Positions 47,336-59,351 of a DNA stretch of 64,000 nt are shown piece after piece. The stretch's first letter is position 1. The number at the start of each line of letters is the position of its first letter. Origin of the DNA: Alisma plantago-aquatica (lineage: Eukaryota > Streptophyta > Magnoliopsida > Alismatales > Alismataceae); assembly GCA_963693085.1 (NCBI GenBank), contig OY856413.1:538550879-538614878 (forward strand). The letters are read 5' to 3'. Under the pieces are notes generated by a model, which saw nothing but the letters and a program-made list of their open reading frames with translations, ran no database searches and had not been told where the DNA came from. Position numbers and translations under genes: made by a program.

Positions 47336-50300
47336 TGTAACATACTGAATCTCAGTGTCTTTCCTGCAATTTACCCACTTTTGAGCTTTTCTTGGGCTTC
47401 TAGTCCATTTGGACCTTTTTCATAAATTTCCCTTGTTTTATATTCTTTTTGGACCCCTTGTGCAATTTGAGCACAATTCAATGTTTAAAATCACCTTTCT
47501 CCCTCATTTATGATAATGAAGGGGTGTTTGCACAAATAACCCAATTAAGTAGATAAGTGAAGGTTAATAATGTAATTTGGTCATTAAGGATGGAGATAAG
47601 TAGATAATATTAATTTGGAGCTTTTTGGATAAATATATTAGCAATAATGTATATTTGAATTAATTAATGAGAATATTAACCTCTTTATTTTGTCTCTCCT
47701 CTTAAGTGGATAAAATATGTGAAAATGGGATAATATGGTGAGTTATTTCTCTTGAAATTATTAGGAGATGATTGCCTCGAAATATTACTCCCATATTTCA
47801 ATTAATTAGTTTTCCATATTATTTCACCACTTTTAATATATTAATACATGTAATAATAGACAACATATGAGTTATGAGCCTTAGTGAGCTTAAATACGAA
47901 ATATAATTATATAGCATCGTTCTAAATGCTAACATGAACCTATGGTCCAAATTTGGTGGCTTTTGGACTTCGTTTGACCCCTCAAATCCATTTTATGAGC
48001 TTTTAATAAAGTATACCTATGAATTTTAATCGATTTCATTTATATCGATTTGTCACACTATTGTTTGGTTATTTTTAGCTGTCACACGTTACCAGCCTAT
48101 TGCGAGTTATGTGTACCATCGATCTGTGATCTGACTGTGGACCCTTTGTCCCCTACCTCCCGCTCCACGCGAGACAGAAGCCGTTTCACGGCAGTTCACC
48201 TCCTCGATCTCGTTCTCCCTCCAAGAGGCACCGATTCATGTGATTCTTGTCCCATCTAATCTGTCTCTCACTGACGGTTTGAATGAGCCCTAGCTCATCG
48301 TCTACCCTGTTGTTTTGGCGAAATGCCCCATCAGGCCTAAACCTTCTTCTCTGCCATGATTTTCACAGAAGGATCTAGAGGCCTCGCACCGCCTATATAA
48401 GGCTATAGAGATGACCCTCGGGCTTCGTATTTTCTTCCTCCTCCTTTAATTAGCTCCCCATCACCCTCGTCTGCCCAGACCTGGCCGCTCTTCTTCCCCG
48501 GCGATGGCGACCTCACCTGGACTCGTGAAGCCATCTCGACTCAATTGCTCACGTAGTAAGAACCCTAGACTCCCGTCCTTCAATCATGTTTCCTTGTTTC
48601 GCCTCGCGACGCTCTCGTTCGTTGGGTCCTAAAGCTCACCGGAAGAACCTTGGCGTCGTCGTACGTTTCCCCATTTTCAGGCTTCTCCTCCTTCTCTGGT
48701 GTCTCAGTTGAACTCGCCTCGTGTCATCCAGTGTGGTGGTGGCCTATAACGGCAGCTTTCCCTTTGGTTTTCGCTGCTTTTGATCGCCGGTCTTCTTTCT
48801 CTGTTCTTGACCCTCTTCGGAGCTCTCTCGGAGTTTCTGAGCACTACGAGACCCAAACCTGGGCTCGATGGGATCGTCGATCGATGGGGACGTCAGTAAT
48901 GTCCTTGGTCTATATCGGTAGCTAGTGCTACGCGATTTGGGCTATGGAGTCGAACTCCAACAGCAGCAGGTCGCCATGGCTGCGGGCTGGAGCATACCTG
49001 GTCTGGCAATGACCAAGGTGCCCACTCCCTTGCAAACAGAGGATTTTATCCCCAGGGGCAGTACAGACTTTTCACAACAAGTTTTGTTTTCTCGCTGAAG
49101 GTCATTGCGAGGTTTAAATGACCACTCTACCCTCACAGGGTCAGTTGATGGTATTACCCGAATCATGGGTATTTTAGTAATTGCCTCATGAGACTTGTTT
49201 CTCGCTTTGCAAGGTGGGTTACACACGTATGACAGTACTGCCCTCGCTGCTTAATTAATTTAATTTGACGAGCAGGGGTATTTTAGTCTTTTCACCTGTT
49301 ATGTACATCAAATTGTATTTGGATTTAAATAACTATCACGCTATGGTTTTTCTTGCATTTTGATTGGCTGAGATGATTTAATTCATAATAAATCATTCCC
49401 ATGTCAAAAAAATGCAAATAAATAGTCAATGGAAAGGATTTTTCATGTAGAATCTGATTTTATGGTTTTTGAGTCATGACTATGATTCCTTTTTCGAAGT
49501 TTTCTTTGAATGTCTTTTTAAGTGTATAAAATGTTCTAAAATACATAATTAACCCATTTTAACTCCAAATTGGTAAAATAAAATACATTTTATTATTCAG
49601 GAGAATATGACTAATCTATTAGACTAGGTTTTAAACCCTAAATCATGGTTTTGTAAAATTAGGGTTTTCCTATGCCTTATGCCTTTATATATACTAATAC
49701 TTATGTAATGTTTATAACTAGGGAAATATGGAAGGTGATGCAATCAGTTTGGTGTATGTTATGGTAATTAATTAAAATAGGTATGTGAGCCCTATTTCAG
49801 TATGTGCACCCTATTTTGTATGTGAATCCTATGTTAATGTATGTGAGCCCTATTTCATCATGTGCACCCTATTTTAGTATGTGACATCCATGATGAATGT
49901 GAAACCTATGTGAATGTTTATTATGCAAACAATCATAATCTCTCAGTTGGGTCTTTTCCAACCCCACAATCATTTTTGTGCTAGCCTTGTTATCCTTCTA
50001 ATTACATTTTTTTGGCTCTTTACTTATTTTATGCTTTTAATGCCATTGTGGCTCAGTCATTTGAATCATGTAAATCTTACTACTACATATGTTGTCTCAT
50101 TGACTTGGAAATGCTTAAATATTGCTATTGCCTATGTTGGCTCATGTTTTGAAATACTTGGAAACATTGTATATTGTTGTTTCCTATGATGGTCTATTTA
50201 TTTCTTGGGTTTTATTCCCAATGCTATGTTGCAATCTTCTTATATTTCACTCTACTGCCAAGTGAATGTTTATGCATGATATAGTTATTGGCCAATTGAC

Positions 50301-51000
50301 AATGTAGTGTACATGAGTACAAACCACCCACAGGGCACTGGGGTTTTAGTCCCCCTACCATTTTATATATTAGGCACTGGGGTTTTAGTCCCCCTATCAC
50401 TTTTTAGGCACTGGGGTTTTAGTCCCTCTGCCATTGGTGAGGTCCGGTAGGTGCCTCACCCTACATTGAGATGATTTTGAGTCATAATTTATATTCATGC
50501 ACATGTGATATTTGTTGATATTTAAATGTGGCAGATTTTCTAAAATCTTATTTACTCAATTGCCTCTCTCTCCTTGAAATTCCTTAGTGGAATCTTTGGT
50601 TATGAAATGCTTAACTTTATGCTTGCCTTTATCTTATTATTGACACTTACCCTTTATCTTTCTCTTGGTGGATGACCCCAACCATCCAGGCTAGGATCAG
50701 AGTGCGCATGGAAGCTTGGTGAACCTAAGGCTAAGGATAGGACAAAAGAAGAAAAGGAACATATAGTTGCATGATCATAGTTGCTTTTATATATTAAGTT
50801 GTTTTGTTTGGAGACAATATTGGCTTAGTCTAAGTCTTCCTCTACCTAGATCCTAGTTCCTTGTATAAATATGTACCCCTTTGGGAAAAATTTGTAATGT
50901 ACTCTTTATACATTTTGAATAAAGTCAAGATTTAAATTTCCGCTGCTACACAATTGATGATTTTGTTTATCATGTTTATAGTAGAGACTTGGTCTTTACA
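47336..51000 (+). repeat. Element III 3' LTR, complete (3665 bp)
   Basis: TGTAACATACTG ... GGTCTTTACA. TATA box TATATAA at 48394-48400 with a GC-rich downstream region (48450-48930), then an AT-rich half with the three-unit tandem repeat. Frames at 48050-48259, 48650-48925 and 49914-50189 have no family resemblance. The right flank at 51001 is TR-GAG unit D. Confidence 0.88.
50334..50432 (+). repeat. Three-copy tandem repeat in element III 3' LTR
   Basis: Units starting 50334, 50373 and 50407, same consensus as 44724-44849 but one unit fewer, with single-base changes (CTACC, CTATC, CCTCTG). Confidence 0.85.
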
Positions 51001-52985
51001 AAAGCACCCAAGAGCAATAGGACTTGGGTTGCTAAACTAACCCTTCCGGACCCAAAAACATGATTGGGGACCATTTCATCTTTCTTCTTATAGGTACTTG
51101 CAAATGGATTGACTTGAGCTATTGAATTGAAAATTGACTTCTCAATCCACATGAAAGAAGAAAGGTGAGATGTGTTGAGGGTGAAAACAAGTGGAAAAAG
51201 GAATGGTAAGAATGAAGGTAATGTTTTCTTGCTTATAACCATTTCTAACTTTTTTTGTCAAGTTAGTGTGCACTATACATATGGTTTTTGAGTCAAAAGT
51301 GGTATTTTGGGTTTCTCTTCACACTCTTTCTAAAAAAAAACTATTTCTAATGCTTTTATAGTGCATTACTATTTTACTTACACATGATCGGATATGGTTT
51401 ATATATTTAGCATGCCTTTAAATATGTTTTTATGATATATATGTGTTTTTTGACAGCAGCTCTGTCGGTCGAGTTTGTCCTATTTGAAACTCGACCAATA
51501 GGCACCAATGGGTGTTGCCAGTAGTTGTCATCGATCGAGTTGTTAATACACAGAACTCGACCGATAACATTGTGCATAGAATATACATTTGGCTTATTGA
51601 ATGAGAATTTCCCTCTCAACTAGATTTGATCGACCAATAGCCTTATTCTTTGGCACTACTTTGGTACCTTTATATATGCATATTGTCATGTTCTAAATTT
51701 CCTATGTTGCTTACAACTCTATCCTGCTAATTGCTCTAAATTGGTATATCTATATCTTGAAAATACTTGCTTTGAGTTGTTTTGCAGGTTTTGATGATGA
51801 CCTCTTTGGATCTCTTGGTTGTGTCTTAAATTACTTCTGTTGCGCTCTAACTTGCTACATCTATCTAGGTGTATATCTTGTGTTGATACAACCTTGAGGT
51901 TCTTAGTGGTAATCTTCTTATGGTAAGGATGCATATCTAGTGAGTTATATCCTTTCATGCTTCTAAAATTGCATATCTCTTTGTTTGGATATATCTCTAC
52001 ATCTACTCATAGCTTGTGTTATCTTGTGTATCTTTTGGTATCTCTTGATATGATCTAGATCCTACTAGTAGTCCTAACTTGTGATAACATCTACTAGTAG
52101 TTCATATACATGTAGTTCTAGCCTTGTTTATAATTGGCATCTCTGCTCATCAAGTGGTATATTTCATTATATGCTATGCTTGTATCTTGTCTCATACATG
52201 CTCAAGCTTGTTCCTTAAATTGCATATCCACTATCTTGAGTTGCTTGCATAACTTTGTGATGTTGGGTATATAGATCTACATTATATGTAGAAATTGGAG
52301 TATTTTTGGATTTTATGCAGATTCTGCTCCAGTTTCAGTTTTTGATGCAAGACTAGTGTTTTTCATGCAGAAACAACCTTCTAAGAAAAGACTCATCGCT
52401 TTGCCATGAGCCCTGATGCTTTTTGGGAAAATTATGTCATCTTGAGGGTCAAAATTATGTTTTATTGTTTTTCTACAACACTTTATCTTACATTTTGGTT
52501 GTTCAAGTATATGCTTTAACTTGCTTTTCTTTCTATGTTTGGACAAGCCCCTATCTGTGCTCTTCTACTCTCCTTATATAACTTTTTATTATTTCCTTTC
52601 CTTTAGCAAGTGGTGTTTCTTATTTCTTCATACCCCCATTTTTTTAAATGACAAAGGAGGAGAAAGGTATGTATTCTTTTAAAAGAGGAAGAAGGCATGA
52701 CTTACATGAAGAGGAGAAGTATGTCCATATAAAGGGTAGAAGACATATATGTGTAGAACATACATGAGTAGAAGACATATTATTCAATAAATGTTATGAA
52801 AGCTAACCATGCAAGAGAAATAACATCAATTGAGGGGGAGTATGAGAACTCTATGCGCATCAATTGAGGTGGAGCATATAAGCTCAATCCTATTGAAACC
52901 CCTAGGTTTCTCCGAAGGTATGATTTTACTTAAAAGCTTTCAATACATTTATGGAATGGTTTGTCATCTTCAAAAAGGGGGAGAA
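51001..52985 (+). other. TR-GAG unit D, gag end and 3' non-coding region
   Basis: 51001-51063 encodes the last ~20 gag residues (RTWVAKLTLPDPKT, TGA 51061-51063); everything upstream was lost at the element III boundary. The rest is the 3' non-coding region, with hairpin modules near 51463-51505 and 51528-51565 and purine tracts, ending AAAAAGGGGGAGAA before the LTR. No pol remnant. Confidence 0.8.
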
Positions 52986-54235
52986 TGTTGACTCAAGGTC
53001 AATTAGGTCAATGTTGACTCGCATCTAAATTGACTAAACCCGTGTTTTGATGATGACTAACCATTCCACATATTGGTGTCTAATTTCTCTAATTGAGTGA
53101 TTTCAGATTAGGTATAGACACACTCCAAATGCACTAACTTGTGCATATCAAATTGGAGAAAAGACAAGTCAAAAACAATACAAGTGCATGTTTTTGTAAT
53201 ATGATGTAAATACATTCGAATCATGCTGTAAATTAGTTGTAATGATTATATGAGTTGTAATTAAGCTTAGAAAAAATCAGGAGCACTTAGATCGAATGTT
53301 TAAGCACTCAAAATCCATTTTCCAAAATTCACATCAGGTTGTTCATCGGTCGAGTTCTGTGAGTTACAAACTTAACCGATCCTGATTGGATCTTGAAAAT
53401 GACTTTTGATTGGTCGAGTTTAAACTTCACAGAACTCGACTGATAGAGTATCTGACTAATTCGATTTTCATTGGTCGGTCGAGTTTCCCCAAGATAAACT
53501 CGATCGATGGTCTGAATATCGGATTTGTCTTTTACTCTATCGGTTGAGTTACCCTTATAGAAACTCGACTGATTGCACTGTACGGAAAAGTGCAAAAAAG
53601 TGCCTCTAGCCATTGTGGAGTTGCAACAAGTGAAAATATATCAGTTGCAAGCCACAAAATGGATAGTTTTCATTCTCAAATGTTCCCAAAGGCTAAGAGG
53701 CATCCCCAGCTATAAATAGGACCCCTTGGGCTTCATTCCAAGGTTGAGCATTCAATGCAAAACTCCATGTGAGGTTCCTGTTTTATAGTTGAGTGCTTCC
53801 TACAGCCTCCTCTCTCTCTCTAAGCTTAATCATTTGCTACATTTGTTAGAGTGAGTAGGAAATCTATAAAAGAGCTAGTCCTACATGTATATCTTATGAG
53901 GCTCTCATTTCCACCACCTCCCTATCTCTCTTTTTCAACCATGAAGATGAAGGATCTCTCTCTTGGCTAAGAGAGGTGAAGAAGAACAAGGGAAGGCATC
54001 CTTTGGTGAAAATCAAGGCTGAAGACTTGGAGCAAGAGTGGGTAAGCCCTTGGTGAAGACAGAAGACTCCTTGATCAAGTGGGTAAGTCCTTGGTGGAAG
54101 CTTCTCCGAGTGAAGGTGAAGTCAAAGGCGGAAGATCCAAGAATAGTGGGTAATCCCTGTAAGGATGAAGACTTGTGCAAGAGTATCTCTATTCACCCCC
54201 CCTAGAGCATCTAATCACCCATCTAGGATCCAACA
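52986..54235 (+). repeat. TR-GAG LTR 3 (1250 bp)
   Basis: TGTTGACTCAAGG ... CTAGGATCCAACA. TATA box 53711-53718. Four hairpin modules at about 53345-53575. Shared by units D and E. Confidence 0.9.
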
Positions 54236-54285
54236 ATTGGTATCAGAGTGGGTTTCTCCAAACATACTTCAACAAGTAGGAGAAG

Positions 54286-56165
54286 ATGGGTGACTACCAA
54301 GGAGGGAGATACTTGATCAGCCTACCAATATTTGATTAGAGCAATTTCCTCTATTGGAGAAGAAGGCTTCAATTCTACATCCAAGGATCGAGTCTTGAGA
54401 TGTGGAAAATGGTGAACAACCCATATGAGCTACCAAAGACAAAGATTGAAGAATGGGATGATGCTATCTTGAAGAAAGCAACCTTGAATGCTAGATCCAT
54501 GCACATCCTCTATGCCTCCATGACCCCCACCGAGATCAATCAGATTTCTTCATGTGAAACTGCCTATGAGGTATGGAGAAAGCTATGCATCACCTATGAG
54601 GGGACATATCAAGTGAAGGAAAGTAAAGTCTACATGCTCAAAGGGCTCCTTAAGAACTTGAAGATGGGTAAGGAGGAGAGGATAGCCAACATGTACTCAA
54701 GTCTCAACACCATTGTGAATGGTCTTGCAGTTTTAGGTCATCCTATGTCTAGTGGAGAGATCAACTCCAAAATCCTTAGAAATCTCCCCAAGAGATGGGA
54801 ACCCACGGTTACTTCCATTGAAGAAGCAAGGTCTCTTAAGGATTTCCCTATTGAAGAGCTCATTGGAAATCTACAAGCACATGAAGCCACACTTGACAAG
54901 AGGGAGGAAGTAGAAAGACAAGAAGAGAAAGAAATGAAGAGAATGAAGAAGGCTGAAATGAAGGCTCAAATTGAAGCTATCATGGAATAAGTCTCTCCAT
55001 CCTCTCATATTGAAGAAGATGCCGTGTACTCCAAGGGTAGATTCTATAAAGGTAAGTCCTCCTCCATCAGGTGCCTCAAGTGTGGAAAGAAGGGTTACTT
55101 CAAGATAGATTGCCCACAAGTTATAAAGACCCATCACCACAAGAAAAGAGAAGATAAGTGCCAATAAAGCTCAAGTGACTCCTCCAACTCAAGCTCAAGT
55201 GAAGTTTCAAGTAAAGAATCAAGCTCAAGCTCTAGTGATGAAGGACAATGCCATTTTTCTCTTATGGCATCAACAAGTAAGGACTCAAGTGAGGTAAATC
55301 TAAAATCTTTAGATAAAGAATCTTTGGTTGCTATTATTCATGATACTTGTGTCTCTCTTAAGTCTTATAAAAGGAAAAAGAAAAAGCTTACTAGAATTGT
55401 TGTAATATACATGTAGAACTAGATGATCTTGAACATGCTAATTCTTGCTTCCTTGATCATAAAAATGATTGTCTTGGTAAAGTAGATTCTCTTAAACTTG
55501 AAAATGCTAGTTTTCTTGATAAGATTATATTTCTAGAATCTCAACCTCTCATGCCTAGTTATAATGAAGAGCATACTTTAATTGTTGATTCTCTCATTCA
55601 TGATATTGATGTTCTTAAATCTGAAAATGGTGTTTATATTTCAAAGATTTCTTTGCTTGAAACAGAAAATGGCTCCTTGCTTTCTAAAATCAATGTGCAT
55701 GAATCTTGTTCTAGTTCTACAAGTAAAGAGAATGATGTTGTTGCTCTTCATATTGATAGATATTCTTATTTAAATAAAGCTCTTTGCTTAGAAAATGATC
55801 TTCTGCATGCTAGAGATAATATCAATCATTTATCTTCTACTATTACTTCTCTTATGCATGATAATGATGGTTTGAGATCTTCTTTGCAAAGATTCTTAGT
55901 TGGTAAGAAGAGCCTTAATGATATCCTACACCATACTACCAAACAAATTGGTAGACATGGTTTGGGGTATGATGGTAGTCAAAGAAACAACAAATATAAA
56001 GGACCTCTAATATTCCATGGAGAATCCTCTAGTTCTAAGACTGTGGGCACATGCAACTATTACAATGAAATTGATCATTATTCTACTTATTGTCCTTTTA
56101 GGAAAGCACTCAAGAGTAATAGGACTTGGGTTGTTAAACTAACCCCTCCGGACCCAAAAACATGA
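54286..56165 (+). pseudogene. TR-GAG unit E, gag (stops and a frameshift)
   Basis: ATG 54286, with stops TAG near 54337 (replacing Gly of FDGSN), TAA 54988 (replacing Gln) and TAA 55165 (replacing Ser). A base is lost near 55399 (TTGTAATATACATG where others have TTGATAATATGCATG), so the last part (about 55400-56165) is in another frame. The first zinc knuckle (55074-55115) has Tyr for His, as in unit B. The second reads CNYYNEIDH, with the second Cys and the Gly lost. Domain order as in unit B: copia gag domain, knuckle, Ser-rich stretch, coiled-coil-like region, knuckle. Cannot give full-length Gag. Confidence 0.85.
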
Positions 56166-58097
56166 TTGGAGACCATTTCATCTTTCTTCTTGTAGGTACT
56201 TGCAAATGGATTGACTTGAGCTATTGAATTGAAAATTGACTTCTCAATCCACATGAAAGAAGAAAGGTGAGATGTGTTGAGGGTGACAACAAGTGGAAAA
56301 AGGAATGGTAAGAACAAAGGTAATGTTTTCTTGCTTATAACCATTTCTAACTTTTTTTTGTCAAGTTAGTGTGCACTAGACATATGGTTTTTGAGTCAAA
56401 AGTGGTATTTTGTGTTTCTCTTCACACTCTTGCTAAAAAAATGTTTCTAATGCTTTTATAGTGTATTACTAACTTGCTTACACATGTTTGGATATGGTTT
56501 TTATATTTAGCATGCCTTTAAATATGTTTTTATGATATATATATGCTTTTTGACAGCAACTCTGTCGGTCGAGTTTGTCCTATTTGAAACTTGACCGATA
56601 GGCACCAATGGGTGTTACCAGCAGCTGTCATCGGTCGAGTTGTCAATACACAGAACTCGACCGATAACGCTGTGCACAGAATATACATTTGGCTTTTTCA
56701 ATGAGAATTTACCTCTCAACTAGATTTTCTCGACCAATAGCCTTATTCTTTGTCACTCCTTTGGTACCTTTATATATGTATATTTCCGTGTTCTAAATTG
56801 CCTATCTTGCTTACAACTCTATCCTTCTAATTGCTCTAAATTGATATATCTATATCTTGTAATTACTTGCTTTAAGTTGTTTTGCAAGTTTTGATGATGA
56901 CCTCTTTCGATCTCTTGGTTGTGTCTTAAATTACTTCTGTTGTGCTCTAACTTGCTACATGTATCTAGGTGTATATCTTATGTTGATACAACCTTGAGGT
57001 TCTTAGTGGTAATAATCTTATGGTAAGGATGCATATCTAGTGAGTTATATCCTTTCATGCTTCTAAAATTGTATCTCTTTGTTTGGATATATATCTACAT
57101 CTACTCATAGCTTGCATTATCTTGTGTATATTTTGGTATCTCTTTCTATGATCTAGATCCTACTAGTAGTCCTAACTTGTGATAACATCTACTAGTAGTT
57201 CATATACATGTAGTTCTAGCCTTGTTTATAATTGGCATCTCTGCTCATCAAGTGGTATATTTCACTATATGCTATGCTTATATCTTGTCTCATACATGCT
57301 CAAGCCTGTTCCTTAAATTGCATATCTACTATCTTGAGTTGCTTGCATAACTTTGTGATGTAGGGTACATAGATATACATTATATGTAGAAATTGGAGTA
57401 TTTTTGGATTTTATACAGATTCTGCTCTAGTTTTAGTTTTTGATGCAAGACTAGTGTTTTTCATGCATAAACGACCTTCTAAGAAAGACTCGTCGCTTTT
57501 CCATGAGCCCTGATGCTTTTTGGGAAAATTCTGTCATCTTGAGGGTTAAAATTGTATTTTATTGTTTTTCTGCAGCACTTTATCTTGCATTTTGGGTTGT
57601 TCAAGTATATGCTTTAACTGGCTTTTCTTTCTATGTTTGGACAAGCCCCTATATATGCTATTCTACTCTCCTTATATAACTTTTTGTTATCTCCTTTCCT
57701 TTAACAAGTGGTGTTTCTTATTTCTTCATACCCCCATTTTTTGAAATGACAAAGGGGGAGAAAGGTATGTCTTTTTTTAAAAGAGGAAGAAGACATGTCT
57801 TACATGAAGAGGAGAAGTATGTCCATGTAAAGGGGAGAAGGTAAATGGGAGAAGACATATATGTGTAGAATATATATGAGTAGAAGACATAGTATTTTAT
57901 AAATTTTATGAAAGCTAACCATGCAGAAGAAATAACATCAATTGAAGGGGAGTATGAGAACTCCATGCACATCAATTGAGGGGGAGCATATGAGCTCAAT
58001 CCTATTGAAACCCCGAGGTTTCTCCGAAGGTATACTTTTACTTAAAAGTTTTCAATACATTTATGGAATGGTTTGTCATCTTCAGAAAGGGGGAAAA
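56166..58097 (+). other. TR-GAG unit E, 3' non-coding region
   Basis: 1.93 kb without coding. It holds the best-preserved 3' hairpins (56565-56665) and purine tracts, ending GAAAGGGGGAAAA at 58097. Confidence 0.75.
56565..56665 (+). repeat. Two-hairpin module in 3' non-coding region, unit E
   Basis: First pair 56565-56576/56587-56598 (one mismatch, 10-base loop). Second pair ATCGGTCGAGTT 56630-56641 and AACTCGACCGAT 56654-56665 is a perfect 12-base stem with a 12-base loop. Confidence 0.85.
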
Positions 58098-59351
58098 TGT
58101 TGACTCAAGGTCAATAGGTCAATGTTGACTCACGTCTAAATTGACTAAACCCATGTTTTGATCATGACTAACCATTCCACATATTGGTGTCTAATGTCTC
58201 TACTTGAGTGATTTCAGATTAGGTATAAAGACACTCCAATTGCCCTAACTTGAGCATATCGAATTGGAGAAAAGACAAGTCAAAGTCAATACAAGTGCAC
58301 GCTTTTGTAATATGATGTAAATCCATTAGAATCATGTTGTAAATCACTTGTAATGATTGTATGACTTGTAATTGATCTTAGAAAAAATCAGGAGTACTTA
58401 GATCGAATGTTTAAGAACTCAAAAACCATTTTCTAAAATTCACATCAGGTTGTTCATCAGTTGAGTTCTGTGAGTTGCAAACTCGACCGATCTTGATTGG
58501 ATCTTGAAAATGACTTTTGATTGGTCGAGTTTACACTTCACATAACTCGACCGATGGAGTACCTGATCAATTCGATTTTTATTGATCGGTCGAGTTTCCC
58601 CAGGACAAACTCGACCGATGGTCTGAATATCGACTTTGTCTTTTACTCTAAAGGTCGAGTTACCCTTATAGAAACTTGATCGATTGCATTGTATGGAAAA
58701 GTGAAGAAAAGTGCTTCTAGCTATTGTGGAGTTGCAACAAGTAAAAATATATATGTTGCAAGCTACAAAATGGCTAGTTTTTGTGCTCAAGTGTTCCCAA
58801 AGGCTAAGAGGCATCCCCATCTATAAATAGGACCCCTTGGGCTTCATTCCAAGGTTGAGCATTCAATGCAAAACTACATGTGAGGTTCCTATTCTATAGT
58901 TGAGTGCTTCCTACAAACTCCTCTCTCTCTCTCTCTCTAAGCTCAATCACTTGCTACATTCATTAGAGTGAGTAGAAAATCTGTAAGAGAGCTAGTCCTA
59001 CATGTATATCTTGTGAGGCTCTCACTTCCACCATCTCCCTATCTCTCTTTTTCAACCATGAAGATGAAGGATCTCTCTCTTGGCTAAGAGAGGTGAAGAA
59101 GAATAAGGGAAGGCATCCCTTGGTGAAGATCAAGGTTGAAGACTTGGAGCAAGAGTGGGTAAGCCCTTAGTAAAGACAGAAGACTCCTTGCTCAAGTGGG
59201 TAAGTTCTTGGTGGAAGCTTCTCCGAGTGAAGGTAAAGTCAAAGGCGGAAGATCCAAGAAGAGTGGGTAATCCCTATAAGGCTGAAGACTTGTGCAAGAG
59301 TAGCTCTATTCACTTCCCTAGAGCATATAATCACCCATCTAGGATCCAACA
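58098..59351 (+). repeat. TR-GAG LTR 4 (1254 bp), right end of the array
   Basis: TGTTGACTCAAGG ... CTAGGATCCAACA, TATA box 58822-58829. Contains a perfect 13-base stem (58585-58597/58607-58619, 9-base loop). It is followed by TTTAGAACTAAG with no primer site, so this is the outer 3' boundary. Confidence 0.9.

Larger units (their letters stand above)
37912..51000 (+). mobile_element. Element III: long-LTR retrotransposon with short non-coding interior
   Basis: 5' LTR 37912-45416 (missing about its first 90 bases and split by element IV), primer binding site 45420-45431, interior 45417-47335, complete 3' LTR 47336-51000. LTRs of about 3.66 kb with a 1.9 kb interior lacking coding resemble a large-retrotransposon-derivative (LARD) type. 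The interior end (GACGAAATCCTCTTTAAGGGG) is typical of the gypsy 3' region, and the leader motif is shared with families I and II, so gypsy ancestry is likely. Flanks are not duplicates: unit C on the left, unit D gag end on the right. Confidence 0.8.
15962..59351 (+). mobile_element. Array of gag-only (TR-GAG-like, Sirevirus-type) copia elements, with nested insertions
   Basis: Five internal units (A 15962-18973, B 20222-24075, C 25327-37911 interrupted, D 51001-52985, E 54236-58097) alternate with four same-orientation LTRs. LTR-to-LTR period is 5102 bases for B and 5112 for E. Each full interior holds one long gag frame (about 620 codons) and about 1.9 kb of non-coding DNA. No protease, integrase, RT or RNase H motif is visible, so the elements would need these in trans. 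The gag type (N-terminal copia gag, CCHC, coiled coil, second CCHC) resembles Sireviruses. Sharing of LTRs between neighbours suggests unequal recombination. The left end is lost under family I; the right end is 59351. No target duplication is seen for the array as a whole. Confidence 0.8.

Noticed and set aside
49914..50189. 91-codon hydrophobic frame in element III 3' LTR
   Set aside because: The same region of the 5' LTR (about 44310-44590) is not open over this span; composition reflects T-rich DNA.
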